Source of the DNA: an uncultured Bacilli bacterium
GTDB taxonomy: Bacteria > Bacillota_I > Bacilli_A > RF39 > UBA660
DNA: 8,847 nucleotides
NCBI GenBank assembly: GCA_947628105.1
Contig: CANQYN010000041.1
Location: 1 to 8,847 of the forward strand
Direction: 5' to 3'
The notes below the pieces were generated by a model. That model saw nothing but the letters and a program-made list of their open reading frames with translations, did not search any database and was not told where the DNA came from. A program made the position numbers and the translations under genes. Every line of letters begins with the position of its first letter. Position 1 is the stretch's first letter. Below, piece after piece: positions 1-6,663 of this stretch.

Positions 1-2
1 AT

Positions 3-188
3 AATCCAATTAACGAATCTTTAAATGGTTGGATAAAAGAAGAATTAATAATTGATTTTGATTTAAAACATTGTTCAGATGTTTCAAAACTTATTAAAGA
101 ATACATTTATTATTATAATAATGAACGGCCATTATACGCCTTAAAATATAAAACCCCAATTCAATATAAAATTGAATCAGGGTTTTAA
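3..188 (+). CDS. IS3-family transposase OrfB, C-terminal fragment (61 aa visible)
   Basis: Frame 3 on the plus strand is open from the window edge to TAA at 186-188. Its translation begins NPINESLNGWIKEELI and ends with YYNNERPLYALKYKTPIQYK. This is the usual C-terminus of the DDE-type integrase core in IS3-family OrfB proteins: the N-[ES]-x-G-[WF]-x-K-x-E helix carries the last catalytic Glu, followed by a YNN-[EK]-RP and TP-x-[QE]-Y tail. The enzyme catalyses copy-out/paste-in transposition. The start and the first two catalytic Asp residues lie upstream of the window. The element is otherwise unidentified, and the truncation is only the window edge. The last 13 codons are also part of an inverted repeat (150-186). 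Confidence 0.85.
   Translation, partial: NPINESLNGWIKEELIIDFDLKHCSDVSKLIKEYIYYYNNERPLYALKYKTPIQYKIESGF
150..186. terminator. Hairpin overlapping transposase stop, possible bidirectional terminator
   Basis: AAAACCC (150-156) pairs with GGGTTTT (180-186), and ATTCAAT (159-165) pairs with ATTGAAT (171-177). A CA/CA internal loop separates the two helices and the apical loop is ATAAA. The stem therefore has two 7-bp helices and ends in the transposase stop codon. U-rich sequence follows on both strands: CTCTTTTT downstream on plus, and TATATTTT downstream on minus. It could end transposase transcription and also stop the convergent tgt-phosphoesterase transcript, which shows no other terminator. 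The terminator role is inferred from structure. Confidence 0.5.
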
Positions 189-205
189 TGATACTCTTTT
201 TAAAC

Positions 206-230
206 TGTCTACTTTTACTTGACTAGTTCA
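206..230. repeat. Right terminal inverted repeat of the IS3-family element
   Basis: The 25 bases just before position 231 run from TGTCTACTTTT to GACTAGTTCA. As the inward-reading strand this begins TGAACTAGTCAAG and ends AGTAGACA. Position downstream of the orfB stop and the terminal CA match IS3-family ends. The left repeat is outside the window, so the exact repeat length is an estimate. Confidence 0.7.
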
Positions 231-252
231 TAAGTGATTCTCTTATTTTTAT

Positions 253-1074
253 TTATTTCATACCTTTAATATTAATTTCAATAATTTCAGAAGAAGTAAA
301 TTTATCAAAAAATTCTAGTTTACTTGAATCAGATAATTTTTTTATTGCACTATTGATAATCAAGTGATAATTGGGATAATAGCCTTGACTATATTGGGGG
401 AAAATATGTTTAGCTGGGCTAAAGAAAGCCCTTTTCCCTAAGAGGTGATATAGCCACTTAGGAGTCATTCCTCCATGAGTATGACCTGATAAAATTAAAT
501 CACTATTTTTTAAAATAGGATAATTAAAAATGTTAGGATGAACCACTAAATAAGGAGTATGAATTAAAACAACATTAAAATGGTGTGGAGAACATTTTAG
601 CTTTAATTTATCGAGATATTCTTTCATAACGTTAATCGCTTTTTCATTTTCTAAATAAGCTTCGTAAGGAACCGTTATTCCGATAAAACAAATGGTATCT
701 TTTTCCCATTTTTGATTATCTAATAATATGACATTATCAATTTTACGAATTAAATCAAAATTTTTTCTCACATTTCTATGATAAAAATGGACGTTTCCTA
801 CATCATGATTTCCTATACAAAGTATCACTTTTGCAATATTTCCTAATTCTTTTAGCCAGCTAAGAAAAAGAGAAACATTAGAAATATCATCATCTAAAAA
901 ATCTCCCGTAATACAGATAAAATCTGGATTGATATCTTTTATTCTCACTAAAATCCTATTTAATAAAACTATATCTTTTTCTTTAAAAAAATGTAAATCA
1001 GATATATGGACAATCTTAACATTTATTTTTTTCTCAGAATCAATATTATAAATTGTTTTTTTGATCTTTTTCAC
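253..1074 (-). CDS. Calcineurin-like metallophosphoesterase (YkuE/YaeI-type)
   Basis: This is a binuclear-metal phosphoesterase of the calcineurin superfamily. All metal-ligand motifs are present, in order (numbered from the longer frame starting at 1086): DLH at 30-32, GD at 61-62, GNHD at 92-95, H176 in IHTP, and GHTHGG at 201-206. The total of about 275 aa and the GHTHGG ending resemble the YkuE/YaeI/LpxG group, whose members act on UDP-diacylglucosamine or other phosphoesters; the substrate here is unknown. There is no N-terminal membrane segment, so it is probably cytoplasmic or peripheral. The longest frame starts at GTG 1086 but has no ribosome site. GTG at 1072-1074 follows a GTGGTGG-like site and is preferred, though weakly. 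The gene overlaps the end of tgt by 29 nt and is probably cotranscribed and translationally coupled with it. Confidence 0.8.
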   Translation of the reverse strand: MKKIKKTIYNIDSEKKINVKIVHISDLHFFKEKDIVLLNRILVRIKDINPDFICITGDFLDDDISNVSLFLSWLKELGNIAKVILCIGNHDVGNVHFYHRNVRKNFDLIRKIDNVILLDNQKWEKDTICFIGITVPYEAYLENEKAINVMKEYLDKLKLKCSPHHFNVVLIHTPYLVVHPNIFNYPILKNSDLILSGHTHGGMTPKWLYHLLGKRAFFSPAKHIFPQYSQGYYPNYHLIINSAIKKLSDSSKLEFFDKFTSSEIIEINIKGMK

Positions 1075-2200
1075 ATTTACCACCACTATTATATTTACGT
1101 ATAAAATCTTTTCTATATTCTAATATAGTATCTTCTTGAATCGCCTTTCTCAACTCTTCCATAAGAGAAATTAAAAACCGAATATTATGAATAGAAAGTA
1201 GTCTCGCTCCAAAAGTTTCATTTGCTACTATTAAATGACGAATATACGCTTTTGTATAATGTTTACAAGCATAACAATCACAATCTTTTTCAATAGGTTC
1301 AAAATCTTCCTTATACTGAGCATTTCGAATATTAATTTTTCCATATCTTGTAAATGCATTCCCATGACGAGCTAAGCGAGTAGGTAAAACACAGTCAAAC
1401 ATATCAACGCCGCGAATGACTCCTTCGATAATATCTATAGGATCCCCTACTCCCATTAAATATCTTGGCTTATCTTCTGGTAAATAAGGAATTGAATAAT
1501 CGATCGCTGCATACATGTCTTCCTTAGATTCACCATCGTTCGCAACGCCTCCTATACTATATCCATCGAAATTCAATGCGACTGTCTGTTTTGCAGAAAA
1601 AGATCTTAAATCAGAATAAGCCCCTCCTTGAACAATTCCAAATAATGATTGATTTTCATTTTGATGGGCATCTTTTCCTCTTTTCGCCCAACGCAACGTT
1701 CGTTCAATACTATTTTTTAAATATTCATAACTGGCACTAGCAGGTGGACATTCATCAAAACTCATAGCAATATCGCTATCTAACTTATTTTGAATTTGAA
1801 TTGATTTTTCCGGTGTTAAAAATAAATTTGCGCCATCTAAATGACTTTTGAAGTGTACTCCTTCTTCGGTAATTTCCTTTTTTTTATTTTTCACTAAAGA
1901 AAACACTTGAAATCCGCCACTATCTGTTAATATAGGGCCATCATAATTCATAAAACGATGCAAACCCCCGGCTTTTGCAATAACATCTTCTCCAGGTCTT
2001 AACCATAGATGATAGGTATTACATAAAATAACCGCACTATTTACTTTCTTTAATTCTTCTGGAGATAGCGTTTTAACAGTAGCTTGTGTCCCTACGGCCA
2101 TAAACATAGGAGTTTCAAAACTTCCATGATTAGTATTTAAAAAGCCATATCGCGCTTTTGTATTTTTATCCACATGTTTTAAATCATAGGTAATTTTCAT
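1046..2200 (-). CDS. tgt: tRNA-guanine transglycosylase (queuine/preQ1 tRNA-ribosyltransferase)
   Basis: Tgt swaps guanine-34 of GUN-anticodon tRNAs (Asp, Asn, His, Tyr) for a 7-deazaguanine base, giving queuosine. The protein is a full-length 384-aa TIM-barrel enzyme. LTDSGGF at 91-97 carries the general acid/base Asp93, FDEC at 148-151 belongs to the substrate pocket, and MFDC at 267-270 carries the likely nucleophile Asp269. Zinc ligands are C307, C309, C312 and H338. The specificity loop reads GGVANDGES (217-225), one residue longer than GGLAVGE in E. coli Tgt as I recall it. The ATG at 2198-2200 follows GAGG at 2209-2212, and a consensus promoter lies just upstream. No queA, yajC or other queuosine genes are nearby. 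A short polar tail (SGGKCEKDQKNNL) overlaps the start of the phosphoesterase gene. Confidence 0.95.
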   Translation of the reverse strand: MKITYDLKHVDKNTKARYGFLNTNHGSFETPMFMAVGTQATVKTLSPEELKKVNSAVILCNTYHLWLRPGEDVIAKAGGLHRFMNYDGPILTDSGGFQVFSLVKNKKKEITEEGVHFKSHLDGANLFLTPEKSIQIQNKLDSDIAMSFDECPPASASYEYLKNSIERTLRWAKRGKDAHQNENQSLFGIVQGGAYSDLRSFSAKQTVALNFDGYSIGGVANDGESKEDMYAAIDYSIPYLPEDKPRYLMGVGDPIDIIEGVIRGVDMFDCVLPTRLARHGNAFTRYGKINIRNAQYKEDFEPIEKDCDCYACKHYTKAYIRHLIVANETFGARLLSIHNIRFLISLMEELRKAIQEDTILEYRKDFIRKYNSGGKCEKDQKNNL

Positions 2201-2218
2201 AACATCAACCTCGTTTCC

Positions 2219-2247
2219 ATTATACGTATATTTAGAAAAGAAAGCAA
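2219..2247 (-). promoter_or_regulatory. Sigma-A-type promoter for tgt
   Basis: On the minus strand TTGCTT (2242-2247) and a perfect TATAAT (2219-2224) are separated by exactly 17 bp. Transcription would begin near 2212-2214, which leaves a very short leader containing the GAGG ribosome site. The -35 box sits directly beyond the U-tract of the ileS terminator, so tgt and the phosphoesterase form their own transcription unit, separate from ileS. Confidence 0.75.
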
Positions 2248-2248
2248 G

Positions 2249-2271
2249 AAAAAAGAAGGGATTTCCCTTCT
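2249..2271 (-). terminator. Rho-independent terminator of ileS
   Basis: On the minus strand AGAAGGG (2265-2271) pairs with CCCTTCT (2254-2260) around an AAAT loop, followed by a run of six T residues (2249-2254). The 5' arm begins inside the ileS TAG stop codon (2270-2272), so the hairpin leaves no 3' untranslated spacer. It is the only evident terminator for the exchanger-ileS transcript. Confidence 0.8.
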
Positions 2272-4966
2272 ATTTTCTAATCACTTCTTGACATCTTGGA
2301 CAAATGCCATTTTGTAAAGAATCGACATAGTTCCAACATCTTTCACATTTTTCACCAGCATGTTTTACCACTTCGATATCCCCTTTATCCATATAAGTCA
2401 CTTTAGATACGATGAATAATTGATGAAGAGAATCTCCAATTTTATCTTTTACCTCTTGATATTTTTCTTCTAAGTGAAGTTTTACTTCTGCCTCTAAACT
2501 AGAGCCGATGATTTTATCATTTCGTTTCTCTTCTAATTCTTTATTTACTTTTTCTTTTAATTCAAAGAATAAACTAAATAAATCCATAATTTCTTTTTCA
2601 TCTTTATATTGTGTAGCCTCAGGCATATCAGTTAAATGAACACTTTTCTTTTCTTCTCCTAATAAAGCATATACTTCTTCACTAGTATAAGGTAATATAG
2701 GTGCTAATAATTTTACCATAGAAGATAAAATGTGATATAAAACACTTTGAATGCTTCTTCTTCGTTTTGATGAAGCTTTTTCTATATATAAGATATCCTT
2801 AGTAAAATCAAGATAAAAATTAGATAATGTAAACGATACAAAATTGTTTACTAATTTATACACTTCTTGAAAATTATAATGATCATATTGTTTCCTTACT
2901 TCTTTGATAAAATGATTTAATTCAATCATCAAATATTTATCCCAGTAAGACATTTCTTCATAAGGAACCATATCTTTTTTGTGATCAAAATCAAATAAAT
3001 TTCCTAACATAAACTTATAAGTATTTCTTATTTTTCGATAACTTTCTTTTACTTGTTTGATCAATTCGTCACTTAACTTAACATCTTCTGTATAATCGAC
3101 AGAAGAGGCCCACAATCTTAAAATATCAGAGCCATGCATACGAACCATATCACTTGGAGAAATCGTATTTCCTAATGATTTTGACATTTTGGTTCCTTTG
3201 CCATCTAAAGTAAATCCATGAGATACTAATTCTTTATATGGTGCTTTTCCATACACAGCAACTCCCGTAATTAAAGAAGAATTAAACCATCCACGATATT
3301 GATCAGAACCTTCTAAATACATATCGGCAGGATATCCTAATTGTCTTTCAATTAATACCCCCGTATGAGTAGAACCAGAATCGAACCATACGTCCATAAT
3401 ATCTTCTTCTTTTACAAAGCTGCCATGAGGGCTATGAGGATTTGTATATCCTTCTGGAAGTAATTCTTTTGCCTCTTTTTCAAACCAAATATTAGAGCCA
3501 TGTTCACGGAATAATTTAGCAACATGCATCATAACATCATAATCTAAAATTTCACTGCCATCTTCATTATAGAAAATAGGAATTGGAACTCCCCAAACTC
3601 TTTGTCTTGAAATACACCAATCGCCACGATCTTGAATCATATTATATAATCGTTTCTTTCCCCATGGAGTATGAAATTTTACATGTTGTTCTAATTCATT
3701 TAAAATATCATCTTTTATTTTATCAATACTACAAAACCATTGAGCTGTAGCTCGAAAAATAACAGGTTTTTTCGTACGCCAATCATGAGGATAAGAGTGA
3801 GTAATGAATTTTAATTTTAAAAGAACTCCTAAATCATCTAATTTTTGAGTAATAACCTTATTGGCATCTTCAAAAAATAAGCCTGCAAATTCACCTGATT
3901 CTTCTGTTAATACTCCTTGGTCATCAACTCCATTGATCAATTCTAAGTCATATTGTTTCCCAATAATAAAGTCATCTGCACCATAACCAGGAGCAATATG
4001 AACAAGTCCAGTACCAGCATCTAAAGTTACATGGAATCCAATTACTACTTTAGATACTCGATCCATAAATACGTGCTGATAAGTGACTCCTTCAAAAGCT
4101 GTTCCTGGGATTGTTTCTGTTACTTTATAATTTTCCCATCCAAATTCTTGTGCCAATGATTCTACTAAATCAGATGCGATAATATAAATTTTATTGTCAA
4201 CTTTTACTTTAGCATAATCAAATTGCTCTCCAACAGCGATCCCGGTATTCCCAGGTAAAGTCCAAGGAGTAGTTGTCCAAATAACTAAGTTTTCTCCTTC
4301 TTTGATATATTTATTTCCTCCTTTTACAGGAAAGGCAACAAAGATAGAAGGATCTTTGCGATCTTTATATTCAATTTCTGCTTCTGCTAAAGCAGATTCG
4401 CTAGAAGGAGACCAATAAACGGGTTTTAATCCTTTAAAGATTAAGCCCTTTTTAGCCATTTCTGCAAATACTTCAATTTGTCTAGCTTCTAATTCTTTTT
4501 GTAATGTGATATAAGGATGTTCCCAATCAGCAATGACATTTAATTCTTTAAATCCTTCTTTTTGTTTTTCAATTTGCTCGTAAGCATATTTTTCACATAA
4601 TTGGCGAAACTCTGCTTTCCCCATACTTTTACGATCAATACCACTATTTGTTATTGCCTGTTCAATAGGAAGACCATGAGTATCCCATCCAGGGATATAT
4701 GTCATATCAAAGCCTGCCATCATCTTATAACGATTTACAAAATCCTTTAAAATTTTATTCATTGCATGTCCTAAATGAATTGGACCATTGGCATAAGGAG
4801 GGCCGTCATGTAAAATGAATGGTTGTTTCCCTTTGTTTTTTTCTTTTACTAAATGATATAAATCCATCTCATCCCATTTTTGTCTTTGAATTTTTTCATT
4901 TTCTGGTAAATTTCCTCTCATTTGAAAATCAGTATGTGGCATTAATAATGTATCTTTATAATTCAT
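2270..4966 (-). CDS. ileS: Isoleucyl-tRNA synthetase
   Basis: This class I synthetase charges tRNA-Ile in the cytoplasm. At 898 aa it is full length for bacterial IleRS. Visible elements in order are HLGH at 64-67 (the HIGH motif, in the PYANGPIHLGH context), GWDTHGLPIE at 93-102, and a CP1 editing domain of roughly 190-395 with TTTPWTLPGN at 231-240. Within that domain, GTGLVHIAPG followed by the DD pair at 331-332 clears mischarged valine. Further on are HYPHDWR-like residues near 390, DVWFDSG at 525-531, KMSKS at 593-597, and an anticodon-binding helical region. The C-terminal zinc finger has C874, C877, C889 and C892. That zinc finger and the overall layout fit the usual mupirocin-sensitive bacterial form. 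The ATG at 4964-4966 follows GGAG at 4975-4978. It lies 37 nt after the exchanger gene with no terminator between, so the upstream isoleucine T-box probably controls it. Confidence 0.97.
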   Translation of the reverse strand: MNYKDTLLMPHTDFQMRGNLPENEKIQRQKWDEMDLYHLVKEKNKGKQPFILHDGPPYANGPIHLGHAMNKILKDFVNRYKMMAGFDMTYIPGWDTHGLPIEQAITNSGIDRKSMGKAEFRQLCEKYAYEQIEKQKEGFKELNVIADWEHPYITLQKELEARQIEVFAEMAKKGLIFKGLKPVYWSPSSESALAEAEIEYKDRKDPSIFVAFPVKGGNKYIKEGENLVIWTTTPWTLPGNTGIAVGEQFDYAKVKVDNKIYIIASDLVESLAQEFGWENYKVTETIPGTAFEGVTYQHVFMDRVSKVVIGFHVTLDAGTGLVHIAPGYGADDFIIGKQYDLELINGVDDQGVLTEESGEFAGLFFEDANKVITQKLDDLGVLLKLKFITHSYPHDWRTKKPVIFRATAQWFCSIDKIKDDILNELEQHVKFHTPWGKKRLYNMIQDRGDWCISRQRVWGVPIPIFYNEDGSEILDYDVMMHVAKLFREHGSNIWFEKEAKELLPEGYTNPHSPHGSFVKEEDIMDVWFDSGSTHTGVLIERQLGYPADMYLEGSDQYRGWFNSSLITGVAVYGKAPYKELVSHGFTLDGKGTKMSKSLGNTISPSDMVRMHGSDILRLWASSVDYTEDVKLSDELIKQVKESYRKIRNTYKFMLGNLFDFDHKKDMVPYEEMSYWDKYLMIELNHFIKEVRKQYDHYNFQEVYKLVNNFVSFTLSNFYLDFTKDILYIEKASSKRRRSIQSVLYHILSSMVKLLAPILPYTSEEVYALLGEEKKSVHLTDMPEATQYKDEKEIMDLFSLFFELKEKVNKELEEKRNDKIIGSSLEAEVKLHLEEKYQEVKDKIGDSLHQLFIVSKVTYMDKGDIEVVKHAGEKCERCWNYVDSLQNGICPRCQEVIRK

Positions 4967-5003
4967 AATAATCTCTCCTTTTTAATACATATTTTTTCTG
5001 TTT

Positions 5004-5954
5004 TTAATGAAATATAATTGTTGAATAATATATCACAAAAATCAGTAAAAAAGCAATTCCTTCTTTTTTGGTTATCTTATAATCATTATATGAAAATAAA
5101 AATAATAAAATAGCAGCGGTAAGCATAACTATTAAATCGATTCCTTGAAATGTAATATTGGTAATTCCACCTAATAAAGCAACAGGAAGTCCTATGACGA
5201 TACCAATATTAAAAATATTACTTCCAACGACATTTCCAATAGCAATATCATATTCCCCTTTTCTCGTAGCTGTAACCGAAGTAACTAATTCTGGCAATGA
5301 AGTTCCTAATGCTATAATAGTAAGACCAATAATTCTTTCACTTACGCCTAAAATAGTAGCGATATTACTAGCACTATCGACTACCGTATTACTTCCAACA
5401 ACAATCCCTAAGATTCCTAAAACAGTAAATAAAATAGCCCTACCTAACGACATTTTTATCTCTTCTTCATTATCATCTATTTTATTTCGCATCATACTAA
5501 TAAGATAATAAATAAATACAGTAAAAAATAATAACAATACGATTCCATCACTTCTCGTAAAAGTATTCTTCATTGCTGGATCAAATAAATTATCTACCAA
5601 TAAAACTGAAAACAACGTGGTAAACAACAAAGTGATAGGTAATTCCTTTTTTACAGTATTATTTTTTACAGTCAAAGAATGAAATAGTGAGGAACAGCCT
5701 AAAATTAATAAAATATTTAAAATATTACTACCGATTACATTCCCTAAAACAATATCACCTTTTTGAGATAGTAACGACTTAATACTAACCGCAAATTCAG
5801 GAGCACTTGTTCCAAAAGCAACAATTGTTAATCCTATCAACATTTTAGATACTTTAAAATGAGAAGCTATCGAACTAGCGCCATCAACAAAAACATCAGC
5901 ACCTTTTATTAAAATAATAAAACCGATAATAATTAAAATAATATTAATTAGCAT
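5004..5954 (-). CDS. Na+/Ca2+-exchanger-type membrane antiporter (CaCA family)
   Basis: This is a polytopic membrane protein of 316 aa with the two inverted alpha-repeats of the cation/Ca2+ antiporter superfamily (YrbG/CaxA-like). Repeat 1 has GTSAPE at 48-53 and GNVIGSNILN at 71-80. Repeat 2 has GTSLPE at 217-222 and GNVVGSNIFN at 240-249. The paired Glu residues (E53, E222) are the expected ion-binding carboxylates. About ten hydrophobic segments are visible, with an acidic loop between the halves (near 158-166). Exchange of Na+ or H+ for Ca2+ is the family's usual role; the ion here is not proven. The ATG at 5952-5954 has a strong GGAGG at 5961-5965. It is the first gene after the isoleucine T-box, whose terminator U-tract ends 4 nt before this ribosome site. 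That is unusual for a cation transporter. Confidence 0.9.
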   Translation of the reverse strand: MLINIILIIIGFIILIKGADVFVDGASSIASHFKVSKMLIGLTIVAFGTSAPEFAVSIKSLLSQKGDIVLGNVIGSNILNILLILGCSSLFHSLTVKNNTVKKELPITLLFTTLFSVLLVDNLFDPAMKNTFTRSDGIVLLLFFTVFIYYLISMMRNKIDDNEEEIKMSLGRAILFTVLGILGIVVGSNTVVDSASNIATILGVSERIIGLTIIALGTSLPELVTSVTATRKGEYDIAIGNVVGSNIFNIGIVIGLPVALLGGITNITFQGIDLIVMLTAAILLFLFSYNDYKITKKEGIAFLLIFVIYYSTIIFH

Positions 5955-5968
5955 ATTTCACCTCCAAC

Positions 5969-5992
5969 AAAAAAACGTCCTCGTTAAGGACG
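5969..5992 (-). terminator. T-box intrinsic terminator
   Basis: On the minus strand CGTCCT (5987-5992) pairs with AGGACG (5976-5981) around a five-base loop, followed by seven T residues (5969-5975). The 5' arm is the same segment that pairs with the T-box core in the antiterminator, so the two folds exclude each other. Confidence 0.85.
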
Positions 5993-6160
5993 ATTATTAC
6001 CGTGGTACCACCTTATTTGTATACTCAAAACTGTAACGCGTTACCGGTTTTTCCTAATATCAGAAAAACACATCAAGAGTGATCTATATAATATTTTATT
6101 TCCTAATTTCCACCAACCATTAGTTCTCTATAAATATCCTATTATATCGTCTCTATCATT
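5969..6160 (-). promoter_or_regulatory. T-box leader (riboswitch), isoleucine-specific
   Basis: The leader has the standard T-box parts in order on the minus strand. The 5' stem I segment GATAGAGACG is at 6149-6158, and the distal-loop signature GGTTGGTGG at 6110-6118. The specifier region GATCAC is at 6079-6084, with ATC (Ile) at 6081-6083. Small hairpins follow at 6047-6069 and 6033-6044, then the T-box core AAGGTGGTACCACGG at 6000-6014. AAGG can pair with CCTT in the antiterminator, exposing the GG-ACC bulge to uncharged tRNA-Ile; the alternative fold is the terminator at 5969-5992. Uncharged tRNA-Ile should allow readthrough. The Ile specifier agrees with ileS, although the exchanger gene comes first. 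I could not place its promoter confidently; it must lie near or within the end of divIVA. Confidence 0.9.
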
Positions 6161-6165
6161 TGTTT

Positions 6166-6624
6166 TTAAAATTCTACATCATCTAATTCATTTACTACTT
6201 CTAATTGAGCTTCGATAATATCTTTAATTCTTCTTTTAAATATATTGATATTTCGTTTTAACATATACGCTTCTTGTTCCGTTTTCTCCGCTTTTAATAA
6301 TGCTTCATTAACAATACGATTAGCATTCTTTTTTGCGTCTTCTAACAAAGATTCACTTTCATTATGGGCAGATAATTTAATTTGCTCTGACGTCTTTTGT
6401 GCCATGACAAGAGCATGATTTAAAGTACTTTCTAGTTTTTCATATTGCGCTAACTGACTTTTAAGATTTTGATTCTCTACTTCATATTTTTTTAATTCAG
6501 CAATCTGTTTATCTTTTTGTTTCCCTTCTTCAATGATTGTTTCTACTTGCGCAATTACTTTATCTAAAAAACGATTTACTTCTTCGGGATCATATCCGCG
6601 AAGAGTTCTTGAAAACTTTTCCAT
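6166..6624 (-). CDS. divIVA: DivIVA-family polar/septal coiled-coil protein
   Basis: DivIVA proteins bind curved membrane at septa and poles and recruit division or wall-synthesis factors. The conserved N-terminal signature is plain (FSRTLRGYDPEEVNRFLD), followed by a long heptad-rich coiled coil to near the C-terminus. The length of 152 aa is close to that of Bacillus DivIVA. The longer frame begins at ATG 6636 without a ribosome site. ATG 6622-6624 is preceded by GGTGAT (6628-6633), matching the anti-Shine-Dalgarno end, so it is chosen. With this start the protein begins MEKFSRTLRGYD and lacks the usual PLTPxDIxNKxF lead-in. Leu replaces the membrane-inserting Phe17 of B. subtilis, while the adjacent Arg is kept. 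It lies 39 nt after sepF and just before the T-box of ileS, as in Bacillus. Confidence 0.9.
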   Translation of the reverse strand: MEKFSRTLRGYDPEEVNRFLDKVIAQVETIIEEGKQKDKQIAELKKYEVENQNLKSQLAQYEKLESTLNHALVMAQKTSEQIKLSAHNESESLLEDAKKNANRIVNEALLKAEKTEQEAYMLKRNINIFKRRIKDIIEAQLEVVNELDDVEF

Positions 6625-6627
6625 CTT

Positions 6628-6633
6628 ATCACC
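6628..6633 (-). promoter_or_regulatory. Ribosome binding site deciding the divIVA start
   Basis: GGTGAT on the minus strand is the 3' half of the ideal AGGAGGTGAT and stands three bases before ATG 6622-6624. The upstream in-frame ATG at 6634-6636 has no such site, so this site fixes the shorter start. Confidence 0.6.
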
Positions 6634-6663
6634 CATTTATTCATTTTCATATCAATGATTTTA

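Larger units (their letters stand above)
1..230 (+). mobile_element. IS3-family insertion sequence, right (3') end only
   Basis: The left edge of the window holds the end of an insertion sequence: the C-terminus of an OrfB-type transposase (stop at 186-188), a short non-coding tail, and a terminal inverted repeat ending in ...GACTAGTTCA at 230. Read inward from the end, the repeat starts TGAACTAGTCAAG, and a TG...CA terminus is typical of IS3-family elements. The other end lies outside the window, so element length, target duplication and intactness cannot be judged. The boundary is 22 bp past the stop codon of the convergent phosphoesterase gene, so the insertion did not break that gene. Confidence 0.8.

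Noticed and set aside
4967..5003. Possible separate promoter for ileS in the gap after the exchanger
   Set aside because: The gap has AT-rich -10-like words such as TATTAA, but no matching -35 box; such words are expected by chance in this composition.
5158..5508. Plus-strand open frame of 116 codons
   Set aside because: It lies antisense within the exchanger gene, mirrors its hydrophobic repeats, and has no ribosome site or family resemblance.
6033..6044. Perfect palindrome GTAACGCGTTAC as a repressor operator
   Set aside because: It lies inside the T-box leader between stem I and the T-box core, where a small RNA hairpin is the simpler reading.
6166..6250. Promoter for the T-box leader at TAGAAT within the end of divIVA
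   Set aside because: The -10-like hexamer has no acceptable -35 partner at 16-18 bp, so it was not listed although a promoter must exist or the leader is reached by readthrough.
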